Shown one piece after another: positions 1 to 8,488 of a stretch of 64,000 nucleotides of DNA. Made by a program: the position numbers and the translations under genes. The stretch comes from Streptomyces sp. HM190 (GTDB lineage Bacteria > Actinomycetota > Actinomycetes > Streptomycetales > Streptomycetaceae). The DNA lies in the NCBI RefSeq assembly GCF_009857135.1, contig NZ_CP047318.1, positions 2,046,001-2,110,000 of the forward strand, read 5' to 3'. Below the pieces are notes generated by a model. It did not search any database. It worked only from the letters and a program-made list of their open reading frames with translations, and had not been told where the DNA came from. Numbering within the stretch: the stretch's first letter is position 1; each line of letters opens with the position of its first letter.

Positions 1-134
1 ATGTCCGTCGCTATGTCCATCACGACTTCCGCCTGCTGTCCCTCCTGGCGGGCAGCGTGCGCCAGTTCCTCCGCCGGCCACGAGCCGCGCGGACCACCGG
101 CGGGAAAGCGTCCCAGCACCGTTCGCACGTCCAC
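1..134 (-). CDS. Hypothetical protein, N-terminal part only
   Basis: The first 44 codons of a minus-strand gene that runs off the left edge. GTG at 134 is chosen as the start because a GGAGG box lies six bases upstream; a second in-frame GTG at 128 would leave a 12-base spacing. The visible protein begins MDVRTVLGRFPAGG and continues with an alanine- and glutamate-rich helix. Codons are GC-rich in the third position, so it is very likely coding. I do not recognise the family and nothing visible indicates a function. Confidence 0.6.
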   Translation of the reverse strand, partial: MDVRTVLGRFPAGGPRGSWPAEELAHAARQEGQQAEVVMDIATD

Positions 135-424
135 CTTGCACCTCCGTGTAGCGCTGTCCTCGTAGAGTTAAACGCCAACCATGGCCTGAACGACTCTTCC
201 GGTGACGCTACTGAGACGTAGTTGACACGGGGTCAACGCCGGAGCGAGAGATACCTCGCAGAAACCACACGTTCCGGTGACTTTCCGTACCATCTCCCGT
301 ACGCGTCGTGACAGCGGCTCCTCTCGCCGTGCGTGGAGAAGGGTTCACTCATGGTCAACGTGCACGTCGGGTACCGGAACCGGCCCGCCTCATGCGGCGT
401 TTCCGGGTGGATTCGCGCGGACGT

Positions 425-625
425 TCACGCGGGAGGTGTGTCGTAGTCCTGGATGCGGCCGCCGTGGCTGCGGTCGGCGAGGGCGATCAGGTGGCCCTCC
501 AGTTCACGCACGGTCTCCGCCACGTCCACGGTGAGCAGTGCGCCGACCGAGGCGCGACCGGCGGCGGGCGGCGCGGCGCTCAGGGTTACGCTCCCCGGCT
601 CAAGCTGTGAGCCGGGGCCCCACAC
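425..625 (-). CDS. Small hypothetical protein (66 aa)
   Basis: A short minus-strand reading frame just downstream of the FUSC-type gene, overlapping its last 26 bases. It ends in the sequence GRIQDYDTPPA and has nearly every third codon position G or C, which argues for real coding. GTG at 625 is preceded by GGAGG with a spacing of about nine bases; the true start could be slightly internal. The core (LLTVDVAETVRELEGHLIAL) looks like one amphipathic helix. The family is not recognised. It is probably co-transcribed with the membrane protein gene upstream of it. Confidence 0.5.
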   Translation of the reverse strand: MWGPGSQLEPGSVTLSAAPPAAGRASVGALLTVDVAETVRELEGHLIALADRSHGGRIQDYDTPPA

Positions 626-2579
626 TCCCGCGTCCCTCCGCCCCACTCGCCGCACCGGCCCCACTCGCCGCAGCCGCCGCATCCAGTACGTCCCGTACCG
701 GCGCCGCTTCGGGAAGGCTGATGCCGGTGTCCCGTTGGCGGCGGGCGAGCTGGTCCAGGAGGGCGGTCAGCCGCTCGGTGTGGTGGCGGCCGAGGTGTCC
801 GGTGTCGTCGAGGTGGACCGCGCAGGCGGTGCTGGTGTCGACGAGTTGTTCGAGCACGGCGGCGATCTCGTCGGCGCCCTCGCTGTGCCGGGCGAGGGCG
901 GGGTGTTCGGCTCCGGCGAGGGCGATCGCGGTACGGGCCCCGGCGAGGGTGCGGTAGGCCTCGCGGCGCAGGGTCCAGCGGGCGGCGCGGTCGTCGGACT
1001 CCAGCACATGGGCGAGGTAGAGGTGGGCGGCAGCGGTCGCTTCGTGGAGGCGGGCGCGGACGCCTCCGCCGCGCTGGCCCCGCGGTATGGGCAGATGGCC
1101 GACGATGAGGACGATGGCGCAGGCCAGCAGTGTCTCCCCGATCCGGCTCCAGGAGGCCTGGGGTTCGCCGCCGACCATGACGAGGGCGAGGACGAGCACG
1201 GTGACGACGGCGGTCTGGGCGGCGAAGTGCCGGGTGGCGACGGGGATGAGCGCGCCACTGACCGCGACCAGGGCGACGAGGCCCTCCGGCCGGGGCAGCA
1301 CGGCGGCGCAGCCCGCGAAGACCACGGCGCCCAGGACGGTTCCCGCGGCCCGGCACAGCACGCGGGACACGAGCGGCCCGAGGTCGGGCTTGACCAGGAA
1401 CACGGCGGTCGCGGGCAGCCAGTACCAGTGCTCGTGGCGCAGTGCCTGCGCGACGGCCGCGGCGGCGCCGAAGGAGAGCGCGACGCGGAGCCCGTACTCG
1501 CGGCCACCGGTGCCGAGGGCGAGGCGCAGGAGCGATCCGACAGTGCGGCGCCGGTTCGGGAGGGTGCGCGCGTCGCCCCGGTCGAAGGTCTCGGCGGCGT
1601 GCAGGAGGGCGTCGTCGAGGGCGCGCAGCGCGGGCGCGGAGCGGGCGGGCGCGGGCAGCGGTCCGGTGGCGGTGTTGCCGCGTACGGCGTGGGCGAGCCG
1701 CCGGGGTCCCGCGGAGGCCCGGCCGTCGATGTGGTCACCGGTCCAGGCGAGCGCGGTCGCGGCCTCGGCGAGCGGCAGGGCGGCCGTGTACTGGGCGTGC
1801 AGCCGCCGTTCGGTCGACGAACTGGCCCGCCGCCGCAGCCGGGGTCCGGAGAGCGCGTCCTGGGCGTGGTCGAGGGCGGCGGTGAGCGCGGCGCGGCGGG
1901 CGGTCGCGTCGGGGGTGCCGACGGCGTCGAGGAGTGCGGCGATCGCGTCGTAGACGGCGGCGACGGCCTCCCGTTCCCCGTCGAACCGGTAGTCGCCGCC
2001 GGTCAACGCGCTCGGGGTGGGCAGGACGAGGCGCAGGGCGAGCAGCCATCCGGCTCCGGCGAGATAGCCGAGCGCGCGCTCCCAGCCGGTCTCCGGCAAC
2101 GGCATCCCGGCCCCGATGGCGGTGGCGACGAGCAGTTGGGTGCCGGCACCGGAGGCGACGGCTCCGACGGCGCTCATGCCGCCGGCGAGCAGCCCGAGCG
2201 AGGTGAGCAGCAGGGTGAGGGCCACCGCACCGGCGTACGGCCCGGTGTCGGCGGGGGCGTGACGGTCCGCGTAGGCGGAGGCGTACTGCCCGGCGTACGT
2301 CCCGATGAGCAGGCCCAGGGCGCCGGCGAGGGCGGGCACGCCGAGCCGCTTCACCGAGACCCGGCGGCTGCCGGGCCGGTCGTTGATCCCGGCGAGCATG
2401 GCGCCGAGCGCGGCGACGACGCCGAGGGTGGGGTGTCCGGTGAGCAGGGCAAGGGTGAGCAGCGGTCCTCCGGCCAGCGCTCCGCGTACCACCGCGTTCC
2501 AGGGCACCGGTCCCCTTTGCGCACGCAGGGTATGAGCGAGCCAGGGCGGCAGGGCGGTGCGGAGTGCGGGGCGGGACAC
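600..2579 (-). CDS. FUSC-type membrane protein (aromatic acid exporter-like)
   Basis: A 659-residue integral membrane protein with two blocks of hydrophobic helices, one near residues 20-160 and one near 340-480. Each is followed by a long hydrophilic helical segment, the layout of FUSC/ArAE proteins. The second block (EYGLRVALSFGAAAAVAQAL, then LPATAVFLVKPDLGPL) is typical of the fusaric-acid-resistance-like domain. Members are thought to export aromatic acids or similar compounds across the plasma membrane; the substrate here is unknown. GTG at 2579 is chosen because AGGAG sits four to five bases upstream; the open frame runs farther up to 2993 but through repeats and non-coding composition. 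Confidence 0.75.
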   Translation of the reverse strand: MSRPALRTALPPWLAHTLRAQRGPVPWNAVVRGALAGGPLLTLALLTGHPTLGVVAALGAMLAGINDRPGSRRVSVKRLGVPALAGALGLLIGTYAGQYASAYADRHAPADTGPYAGAVALTLLLTSLGLLAGGMSAVGAVASGAGTQLLVATAIGAGMPLPETGWERALGYLAGAGWLLALRLVLPTPSALTGGDYRFDGEREAVAAVYDAIAALLDAVGTPDATARRAALTAALDHAQDALSGPRLRRRASSSTERRLHAQYTAALPLAEAATALAWTGDHIDGRASAGPRRLAHAVRGNTATGPLPAPARSAPALRALDDALLHAAETFDRGDARTLPNRRRTVGSLLRLALGTGGREYGLRVALSFGAAAAVAQALRHEHWYWLPATAVFLVKPDLGPLVSRVLCRAAGTVLGAVVFAGCAAVLPRPEGLVALVAVSGALIPVATRHFAAQTAVVTVLVLALVMVGGEPQASWSRIGETLLACAIVLIVGHLPIPRGQRGGGVRARLHEATAAAHLYLAHVLESDDRAARWTLRREAYRTLAGARTAIALAGAEHPALARHSEGADEIAAVLEQLVDTSTACAVHLDDTGHLGRHHTERLTALLDQLARRQRDTGISLPEAAPVRDVLDAAAAASGAGAASGAEGRGSVGPRLTA

Positions 2580-2829
2580 GGGGCTCCTGTCGTCGGGGGA
2601 GGCGGAGGTGTGCCTACGGGCGACGGTGGCCGGGGCGCGAACGGTGCGTGGTGGCGGTGAGGGCCGGGGGGCCGGTTGGGGCCGGTCGGCGGGGTGGCGC
2701 CGCGGCCGTGGTGTCCACGGTAGGTCCCGGATCCGGAGGTTGTGGAACGCTCGTATTACCGCGATGTGACGATACGTGGAAAGGCCACGTTCTTTGTGGA
2801 CGCAAGTGCCGCGTGAAGGCGCAGGACCC

Positions 2830-2925
2830 GTGCACGGCCCGGCGTACGAGACTGCGCACGGCCCCGCGTACGAACCTGTGTATGGCACCGCGTACGAATC
2901 AGCGCACGGCCCCGCGCCGTATGCC
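2830..2925. repeat. Four tandem 24-bp repeats upstream of the FUSC gene
   Basis: Four degenerate 24-bp units occupy 2830-2853, 2854-2877, 2878-2901 and 2902-2925, each built around CACGGCCCCGCGTACGA. Because 24 is a multiple of three, every frame through them stays open and reads as an 8-residue repeat. That explains the long open frames here without needing a gene. Confidence 0.8.
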
Positions 2926-3290
2926 TGCGGGAAAGGGAGCGGGCCCGGGGGCGTAGCCGGCCCCCGGGCCCTGTGATGCCGCCCGTTCGGCACGCCGCGA
3001 CGGTGGAGAACCCAGGTCAGTCGTCATGTCGTCGCGTCCTGCCTTTGGACCACCGCACATCGAGCTGTGCGGGCCGGACTTGAACCGGCATTTCGACGTC
3101 CCGGGGCCTGGGTCCGGTCGTTGCGGCGATCGGCGGCGCATGCTGAGTCTGGAGCGAGAGTCTGAGATTGAGCGCGGCCCGTCCCTGGACATCCTCAGCG
3201 GGTACGGTCCGCTCCGTCACGACAAGCCTCAGCTTCAGCTTGCGCTCCTCGCGCACCCCGCCCGAGACATCGGACGGGGAGTCTGTGAGG
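2926..3290. other. Intergenic region, possible small ORF
   Basis: No confident gene. A minus-strand frame ending at 3017 reads sensibly (for example ERKLKLRLVVTERTVPAEDV) with moderately GC-rich third positions, but no start codon with a good ribosome binding site was found. On the minus strand there is also a small perfect hairpin at 3053-3072 (7-bp stem). The region probably holds control sequence for the FUSC gene or a decayed gene. Confidence 0.3.
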
Positions 3291-4022
3291 CTACCCGAAC
3301 AGGTAGCCGAACACCGCGTCACCGACCCGCTGGTCGACGACGTCCACGCCGTTCGCCTCCTCGCGCGCGAACTTCACGGCCTGCTGCAGCTTCTCGACGC
3401 GGTCGAGGATCTCCCGGACCCGGCGGGCGGGCAGCGCACCGGAGAACTTCACCGTGGTCCAGTACCCGACAGGTATGTCCTCGTAGTACACCTCGACCTG
3501 TGCGGGGTGCTTGTCGGTCGCCTCGGCCTTCACGTGGTTGCGGGGCACCTTCTTGGTCCGCACCGTGCGCACGGGCTCGGTCTTCCAGGCGTCGGTGGAG
3601 GGGTCCTGCACCCACGCCTCGGAGGCGTCGAGCACGGGCAGCTTCCGCACGAGCGCGTTGATCTCGCCGAGCTGCTTCTCCAGGAAGAGCAGGTAGGCCA
3701 CCGGCACCTCGGCGACGAGCACCCGCCCGTCGACGGTCACGTCCGCGCGCGCCGTGCAGTTGGCCCAGTCCTTCGTGGCGGTCACGTCGAACAGCCGCGT
3801 GAGGATCCCGGCCGTCTCCCGCAGCACGTCCTCGGCCCGCACCTGCACGCGGGTCGACTCGGGCGGCAACTGCTCGCCCTCCTCGTCCTTCGGCTGGTAC
3901 GTACGCGCGATGCCGGCCAGCAGGGCAGGCTTCTGCAGCCCGTGATGAGCGGCCGTCAGGTCCTGCTGGGACTTGGCCTTGACGCCCTTCTCGACTGCGA
4001 TGATCTGATTGAGTTTCGCCAC
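3291..4022 (-). CDS. Conserved hypothetical protein (DUF7873-like)
   Basis: A 243-residue soluble protein beginning MAKLNQIIAVEKGVKAKSQQ, a start I associate with a widespread actinobacterial family of unknown role now called DUF7873. It has a helical N-terminus, a central region with SRTRVQVRAEDVLRE-like charged segments, and a C-terminal helix. No signal peptide, membrane segment or catalytic motif is seen. GTG at 4022 is the start that gives the conserved N-terminus, although the upstream box is weak. It stands alone, with the next gene 85 bases upstream on the same strand. Confidence 0.75.
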   Translation of the reverse strand: MAKLNQIIAVEKGVKAKSQQDLTAAHHGLQKPALLAGIARTYQPKDEEGEQLPPESTRVQVRAEDVLRETAGILTRLFDVTATKDWANCTARADVTVDGRVLVAEVPVAYLLFLEKQLGEINALVRKLPVLDASEAWVQDPSTDAWKTEPVRTVRTKKVPRNHVKAEATDKHPAQVEVYYEDIPVGYWTTVKFSGALPARRVREILDRVEKLQQAVKFAREEANGVDVVDQRVGDAVFGYLFG

Positions 4023-4106
4023 GCCTGGAAGGTAGCAGCCGGGTACGGGCCTCTTCGAAGGGTTATTCCTCCCGAGGGGACACCTCCCTTCCCGCGCCGT
4101 CCCGCG

Positions 4107-4490
4107 TCACGCCTCCCCGAGGTTGCGGTGGCGGTGGCGGGTCGGGGGATGGTCGAGGAGGTCGGCCGCGGTGAGGAGGCCGCCGGGCGGAGCTGCGCGC
4201 AGGTGTGTGCGGGCCGCAGTACGGAAGGCGCGCAGGGCGGCCCGTGCCCGGGACTCGTAGGGGTCCCAGAAGTGTGCGTTCACGGCGCGGGCGTACCGGT
4301 AGGACGTGAAGGTCCGGACGACGCGGGTCGGCCGGGGACGGCGGCCCTCCCGGCGCGCGCGGCTCAACTCGCCCCCGCTGTAGCGGAGCCCGGTGAGGGT
4401 GTGCGCGGTCCAGGGTGCCGGCAGGCCCGCCGCCCAGTACGCCGGGACCTTCCGGTGCCGGCTGCGGACGTGGTGGACGGTGCGGGACAT
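4107..4490 (-). CDS. Hypothetical protein (127 aa)
   Basis: A short basic protein, rich in arginine and histidine, starting MSRTVHHVRSRHRKVPAYWA. ATG at 4490 has an excellent AGGAGG box seven bases upstream, and third codon positions are strongly GC-rich, so it is a real gene. No domain is recognised. The central part has conserved-looking aromatic residues (FTSYRYARAVNAHFWDPYES) which suggests a folded small domain. Function unknown. Confidence 0.65.
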   Translation of the reverse strand: MSRTVHHVRSRHRKVPAYWAAGLPAPWTAHTLTGLRYSGGELSRARREGRRPRPTRVVRTFTSYRYARAVNAHFWDPYESRARAALRAFRTAARTHLRAAPPGGLLTAADLLDHPPTRHRHRNLGEA

Positions 4491-4790
4491 GGCTGACCTC
4501 CTGGGGCTCGCCGGAATCTCCGGCTCGGCCCGCTAGTGCCGCGGCAGGCAACGTTTGCCCGTCGCGGCACTAGGAGTCAGCCGCCGTGAAGCGCCCCAAG
4601 GGCTTCGCGCGCATGCGTACGGACATGGACGGAGCATGGGGTGCGCGGCGGTGAGATGTCGAACGATTATCGACGCGGGCTCGGCACCCGACGGCCGGAC
4701 AGATCGCACACGGAGCGGCGGTCACCCGGTGCCGTGGCGGTCGAGCGAGGCAGTGGCGATCGCACGGCGTAGCGGTCGCGCGGTGCCGAG

Positions 4791-4836
4791 GTCGCGCGGG
4801 GTGGCGCCGTCGCGCGGGGTGCGGCCGTCGCGCGGA
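4791..4836. repeat. 18-bp tandem repeats in a 436-bp intergenic stretch
   Basis: Units starting GTCGCGCGGGG occur at 4791 and 4809, with a truncated third copy at 4827 and a variant before the first. They lie in the otherwise featureless gap 4491-4926 upstream of the RidA gene. I see no clear promoter or further gene in that gap. Confidence 0.6.
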
Positions 4837-4926
4837 ATTCGCGTGCGTTCGTGTCCCGCGCTGCGCATCATCGACGGGTTGCCCAGCAGTGCCGACTCAC
4901 ACCACCACACCGCAACGGAGCCGTTC

Positions 4927-5331
4927 ATGATCAAGCGCGTGACCGTCCCGAGTCTCTTCCGGCCGCCGGTCTACTCGCACGCCTCGGTCGTCGAGGCCGG
5001 TACGCGGCTCGCGTTCCTCGCCGGCTCCGTCCCGCTGGACGCCGACGGGAAGCTGGTGGGTGAGGGGGATCCGGTGCGGCAGGCCCAGCAGGTGCTGGCG
5101 AATCTCGGGGAGCAACTGCGCGCCGTGGGCAGCGACTTCACCCATGTCGTGGCGACCGACGTCTATGTGGTGAGCAGTGAGCCCCAGGTCCTCTCCTCTG
5201 TCTGGGACGTCGTCGCGGCCTCCGGTCTCAGCACCGGCCCCCACTCGTCGACCCTCCTCGGCGTGGCCTGCCTGGGCTACACCGGCCAGTTGGTGGAGAT
5301 CACGGCGACCGCCGTGGTGCCCGAACCGTAG
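4927..5331 (+). CDS. RidA family protein (YjgF/YER057c/UK114)
   Basis: A 134-residue protein of the usual family length. RidA proteins hydrolyse reactive enamine and imine intermediates released by PLP enzymes, or are divergent relatives with other substrates. The visible signature is PVYSHASVVEAGTRLAFLAGSVPLDADGKLVG at the N-terminus and a C-terminal VEITATAV strand. The canonical arginine region near the C-terminus of archetypal RidA is not obvious, so it may belong to a divergent Rid subgroup. ATG at 4927 follows a CGGAG box. It is a single gene facing the next one tail to tail. Confidence 0.8.
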   Translation: MIKRVTVPSLFRPPVYSHASVVEAGTRLAFLAGSVPLDADGKLVGEGDPVRQAQQVLANLGEQLRAVGSDFTHVVATDVYVVSSEPQVLSSVWDVVAASGLSTGPHSSTLLGVACLGYTGQLVEITATAVVPEP

Positions 5332-5550
5332 GGGGTGGGGGCGGGGCGACGGCGAGGTCAGGAGCAGGGCCCGGCATACGACCTGACGAGCGCCGGGACC
5401 GCGGACGCGCCCCCGCGAGGACCAGGCCGATCGATCGTGCGGCACCCCTCGGCGAGGACGAGGCGAGGGACGACGGCAGCGGGGGGGGACGGGAGGGCCG
5501 GTACGGCAACGGTGTGCGCGGTGCCGGGCCCGTGCGGGGACGAGGATGGT

Positions 5551-6573
5551 TCACCCCTTGGCGTACTTGTCCGTCGCGTCCAGCAGCGCCTTGGTCATGT
5601 CCGGCGCGCCCGCGTCGTGGCCCACGTCGTCGATGAGGACCAACTCACTGCCGGGCCAGGCGTGGTGGAGGCGCCAGACGATGCCGAGGAGGTTGCCGGG
5701 GTCCAGGCTGCCCTGTACGAGGGTGCCGGGGACGCCGGTGAGCAGTCGCGCGTCGCGCAGCACCACGCCGTCGTCGCCCACACCGCCGTCGTCCGGCGCA
5801 CCGCCCCCACCGCCCCCACCGCCCGCGACGCCCTCGACGCCCTCGTCGAGGAAGTGGCCGTTGCCCCAGTAGTGGGTGACGGTGCGGGCGAAGCCGTAGC
5901 GGAACACGGGGTCCTCGTAGCGCGGCACGGAGCGGGGCGGCAGGGCCGCGATGGCCGTCTCCCAGTCGGTCCAGGCCCTCGCCGCCCTCGCCCGTACCTC
6001 CGCGTCGGGCGACTCGAGCAGCCGGTGGTAGGCGGCGGCGATGTTGCCGGACCGCTCGCTCTCGGGCAGCTCCGCGAGGAACCGCTCGAACGCCTCCGGG
6101 AAGAACCGGCCGAGCCCTCGGGTCAGCAGCGCGACCTCGGCGTCCGAACCCGACGCGACCCCCGTCAGCACCAGCTCCGACACGGCACCCGGATGCGTCT
6201 GCGCGTACCGCAGCCCGAGCACGGACCCCCACGACACGCCCCACACCAGCCAGCGCCCGATCCCGAGGCGGCGTCGCAGGAGCTCCAGATCGGCGAGGAG
6301 GTGAGGCGTCGTGTTGACGCTCATGTCCGTCCCGTACGCGCTCGCCGGCGGCGTCGAACGCCCGCAGCCACGCTGGTCCAGCAGGACGATCCGGTACACG
6401 TCGGGGTCGAACAGGCGACGGAACCAGGGGCTTGCCCGGGATCCGGGCCCGCCGTGCAGCACCAACGCGGGTTTGCCCCGCGGGTTCCCGCAGACCTCCC
6501 AGTACACGCGGTTGCCGTCACCGACGTCGAGCATGCCGTGGTCGTACGGTTCGCTCTCGGGGTGGAGAGGCAT
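5551..6573 (-). CDS. pip: Proline iminopeptidase (alpha/beta hydrolase, S33)
   Basis: A 340-residue cytosolic hydrolase that should remove N-terminal proline from peptides. It shows HGGPG at residues 40-44 (oxyanion region), the S33-type block DQRGCGRS, the nucleophile elbow GVSWGS with Ser114, an acid in GSLDPGN and a histidine in VGHDAG. Length fits the family. A glycine and aspartate-rich stretch (about residues 251-271, GVAGGGGGGGGAPDDGGVGDD) interrupts the cap/core join and looks like a local expansion; it could be a surface loop. It faces the RidA gene tail to tail. Confidence 0.85.
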   Translation of the reverse strand: MPLHPESEPYDHGMLDVGDGNRVYWEVCGNPRGKPALVLHGGPGSRASPWFRRLFDPDVYRIVLLDQRGCGRSTPPASAYGTDMSVNTTPHLLADLELLRRRLGIGRWLVWGVSWGSVLGLRYAQTHPGAVSELVLTGVASGSDAEVALLTRGLGRFFPEAFERFLAELPESERSGNIAAAYHRLLESPDAEVRARAARAWTDWETAIAALPPRSVPRYEDPVFRYGFARTVTHYWGNGHFLDEGVEGVAGGGGGGGGAPDDGGVGDDGVVLRDARLLTGVPGTLVQGSLDPGNLLGIVWRLHHAWPGSELVLIDDVGHDAGAPDMTKALLDATDKYAKG

Positions 6574-6654
6574 TCCGCGACCCTAGAGGGCGCGCGACAC
6601 CATGGGCAGCCGCTTTTCCGCCGCCCCCGTGACGTGGTCGCCGCCCTCGCGCCC

Positions 6655-7422
6655 CTACGAGGTGGCCCTCAGCCCGGCCGCCCCCGCGGCGGTGCGCAGG
6701 ACGTCCCGGAGCATGGCCGGGGTCAGCCGGCCGGTGAACGTGTTGCGCTGGCTGACGTGGAAGCAGCCGAAGAGGTCGAGCCCGTCGAGCGGTACGCGCG
6801 TGCCGTGGCCGAAGACCGGTCGGGGCCGAGGCACCCGCCAGCCCGCCGCGGCGAGCGCCGGCAGCGCGGCCTGCCAGCCGAACGCGCCGAGGACGAGCAC
6901 GGCCCGCAACGTGGGCCGCAGCAGCTCCAGCTCGCTGACCAGCCACGGTCGGCACGTGTCGCGTTCCTCGGGGGTCGGCTTGTTGGCGGGCGGCGCGCAG
7001 TGCACGGGCGAGGTGATCCGTACGCCGCGGAGTTCCAGGCCGTCGTCGACGCCGACCGCGGTGCCGCGCGAGGCGAGGCCCACCTCGCGCAGCGCCGCGT
7101 ACAGCACGTCGCCCGAGCGGTCGCCGGTGAACATGCGCCCGGTGCGGTTCCCCCCGTGCGCGGCGGGGGCGAGCCCGACGATCAGCAGCGCCGCGTCGGA
7201 CGGTCCGAAACCGGGCACCGGACGGCCCCAGTACTCCTGGTCGGCGAACGCGGCCCGCTTCGTCCGCGCCGCCTCCTCCCGCCAGGCGACCAGCCGGGGG
7301 CAGGCACGGCACCCGGTGATCCGGGCGTCGAGCGCGTCCAGGCCGCTGCCCCCGCCGAAACCGGTGTGCCCTCCGTGCACGCCACCGCCTTCCCGGCCAC
7401 CGTCGCCGTCACCGCTGCGCAT
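6655..7422 (-). CDS. Uracil-DNA glycosylase, family 5 (UdgB-like)
   Basis: A 255-residue DNA repair enzyme that would excise uracil and other deaminated bases. Motif GLAPAAHGGNRTGRMFTGD matches the family 5 active-site segment, which lacks the polar catalytic residue of other families, and HVSQRNTFTG is the second conserved motif. Cysteines in GCRACPRL and further on (SPVHCAPP, DTCRPW) are placed to bind a 4Fe-4S cluster. The first 25 residues are glycine-rich and probably disordered. ATG at 7422 has a close GGAG box. It is divergent from the S4-domain gene, 61 bases apart. Confidence 0.88.
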   Translation of the reverse strand: MRSGDGDGGREGGGVHGGHTGFGGGSGLDALDARITGCRACPRLVAWREEAARTKRAAFADQEYWGRPVPGFGPSDAALLIVGLAPAAHGGNRTGRMFTGDRSGDVLYAALREVGLASRGTAVGVDDGLELRGVRITSPVHCAPPANKPTPEERDTCRPWLVSELELLRPTLRAVLVLGAFGWQAALPALAAAGWRVPRPRPVFGHGTRVPLDGLDLFGCFHVSQRNTFTGRLTPAMLRDVLRTAAGAAGLRATS

Positions 7423-7483
7423 GTCTCCACGGTACGACCGGTGATCTCCTCCCCCGTCGGCACCGGGGAGCTAAGGTCGACGC

Positions 7484-7987
7484 ATGGCTTCTGAAGGTAC
7501 GGGTGTGCGGACGGGCGGCTCGGGCACCACGCACCGGGACCCCGGCGCGGCGGCCGCCGCCGAGGCCGCGCGGCCCACGAGCGGCGAGACCGTGCGCATC
7601 GACAGCTGGATCTGGTCCGTCCGCCTGGTCAAGACCCGCTCCATGGGAGCGACGGCCTGCCGGGGCGGGCACGTCCGCGTCAACGGCGAGCGGGTCAAGC
7701 CCGCGTACGCGGTGCGCGTCGGCGACGAGGTACGGCTCCGCCAGGCCGGTGGGCACGAGCGGATCGTGGTGGTCAAGCGTCTGATCCGCAAGCGGGTCGG
7801 CGCGCCTGTCGCCGCCGAGTGCTACGTGGACAACTCCCCGCCGCCCCCGCCCCGCGAGGCCGTCGCCCCCGCCGGCATCCGCGACCGGGGCGCCGGCCGC
7901 CCCACCAAGCGCGACCGCCGGGACCTCGAACGTCTTCGCGGGCTCGCCGACTCCGCGAACGCCGCCCGCACCCGCCGCGACCCCTGA
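7484..7987 (+). CDS. S4-domain RNA-binding protein (Hsp15-like)
   Basis: A 167-residue protein whose core (residues about 38-85, RIDSWIWSVRLVKTRSMGAT, then GHVRVNGERVKPAYAV) is an S4 RNA-binding fold. Bacterial Hsp15 relatives bind 23S rRNA in stalled large subunits with attached peptidyl-tRNA. The N-terminal 35 residues are low complexity and the C-terminus is basic and proline-rich. ATG at 7484 is taken as the start. It shares a 61-base divergent promoter region with the uracil-DNA glycosylase gene. Confidence 0.8.
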   Translation: MASEGTGVRTGGSGTTHRDPGAAAAAEAARPTSGETVRIDSWIWSVRLVKTRSMGATACRGGHVRVNGERVKPAYAVRVGDEVRLRQAGGHERIVVVKRLIRKRVGAPVAAECYVDNSPPPPPREAVAPAGIRDRGAGRPTKRDRRDLERLRGLADSANAARTRRDP

Positions 7988-8227
7988 CGGCAGCCGAGCG
8001 ACGCCCCGGGCGGCACCACCCGAGCGGCAAGGACCGCCCGTCTCCGTCCCTCCGCGGCCGCACCATCGAGTCCGCATGCTGGCGCCGGGCGACGAGCCCG
8101 TCGCCAGGCAGGAGCGAGGCGCTCCCAGAGCACTGCGAGGGCCCCTCGCCGCTGCCCTTCTCCGACCGTGCGCAGGTCCTGCCGCACGGCCCTGCACGGC
8201 CCTGCGCGGCGCGCCGCGGCCCGGCGA

Positions 8228-8377
8228 TCACGCCGCCCGTCGCAGCAGCCGCTTCAGTCCGGCCACGTCCTCCCGTCGTGCCCAGGCGATGACGAGCAAC
8301 GGAACCATCAGGATCAGCGGGGTCGCCGCGTACTCCCCGTCGAAGACGGCGACCTGGGTGATGAACGCGCCCACCAT
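8228..8377 (-). CDS. Small membrane protein (49 aa), possibly frameshifted
   Basis: The frame encodes MVGAFITQVAVFDGEYAATP followed by a hydrophobic helix (LILMVPLLVIAWA) and a basic tail, consistent with a one- or two-helix membrane protein. ATG at 8377 has no convincing ribosome binding site. A better start, ATG at about 8450 (MSIQTREGSQGTGPG) with GGACGGAT upstream, lies in a frame offset by one base and hits a stop within 25 codons. Either translation begins internally or a single-base change has broken a longer gene. The 240 bases between here and the S4 gene hold nothing clear. Confidence 0.45.
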   Translation of the reverse strand: MVGAFITQVAVFDGEYAATPLILMVPLLVIAWARREDVAGLKRLLRRAA

Positions 8378-8488
8378 CAGCGCGCGCAGCCGTCCGGGGT
8401 GATCGCCCCCGGCCCGGTCCCCTGAGATCCCTCACGCGTCTGGATGCTCATATCCGTCCAACGGCCGTGCGGCCGCGGCCCGTTCCGC

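Noticed and set aside
453..2660. A 735-codon open frame on the plus strand across the FUSC gene
   Set aside because: It is the antisense shadow of a clearly membrane-protein-coding frame. The translation is low-complexity Gly/Arg/Glu without domains, and third-position bias favours the minus strand.
3053..3089. tRNA-like T arm on the minus strand (GCCGG, TTCAAGT, CCGGC) followed by CCGCACA
   Set aside because: No matching 5' acceptor, D arm or anticodon arm is found in the preceding 80 bases. The TGTGCGG complement lies on the wrong side and simply forms a local hairpin.
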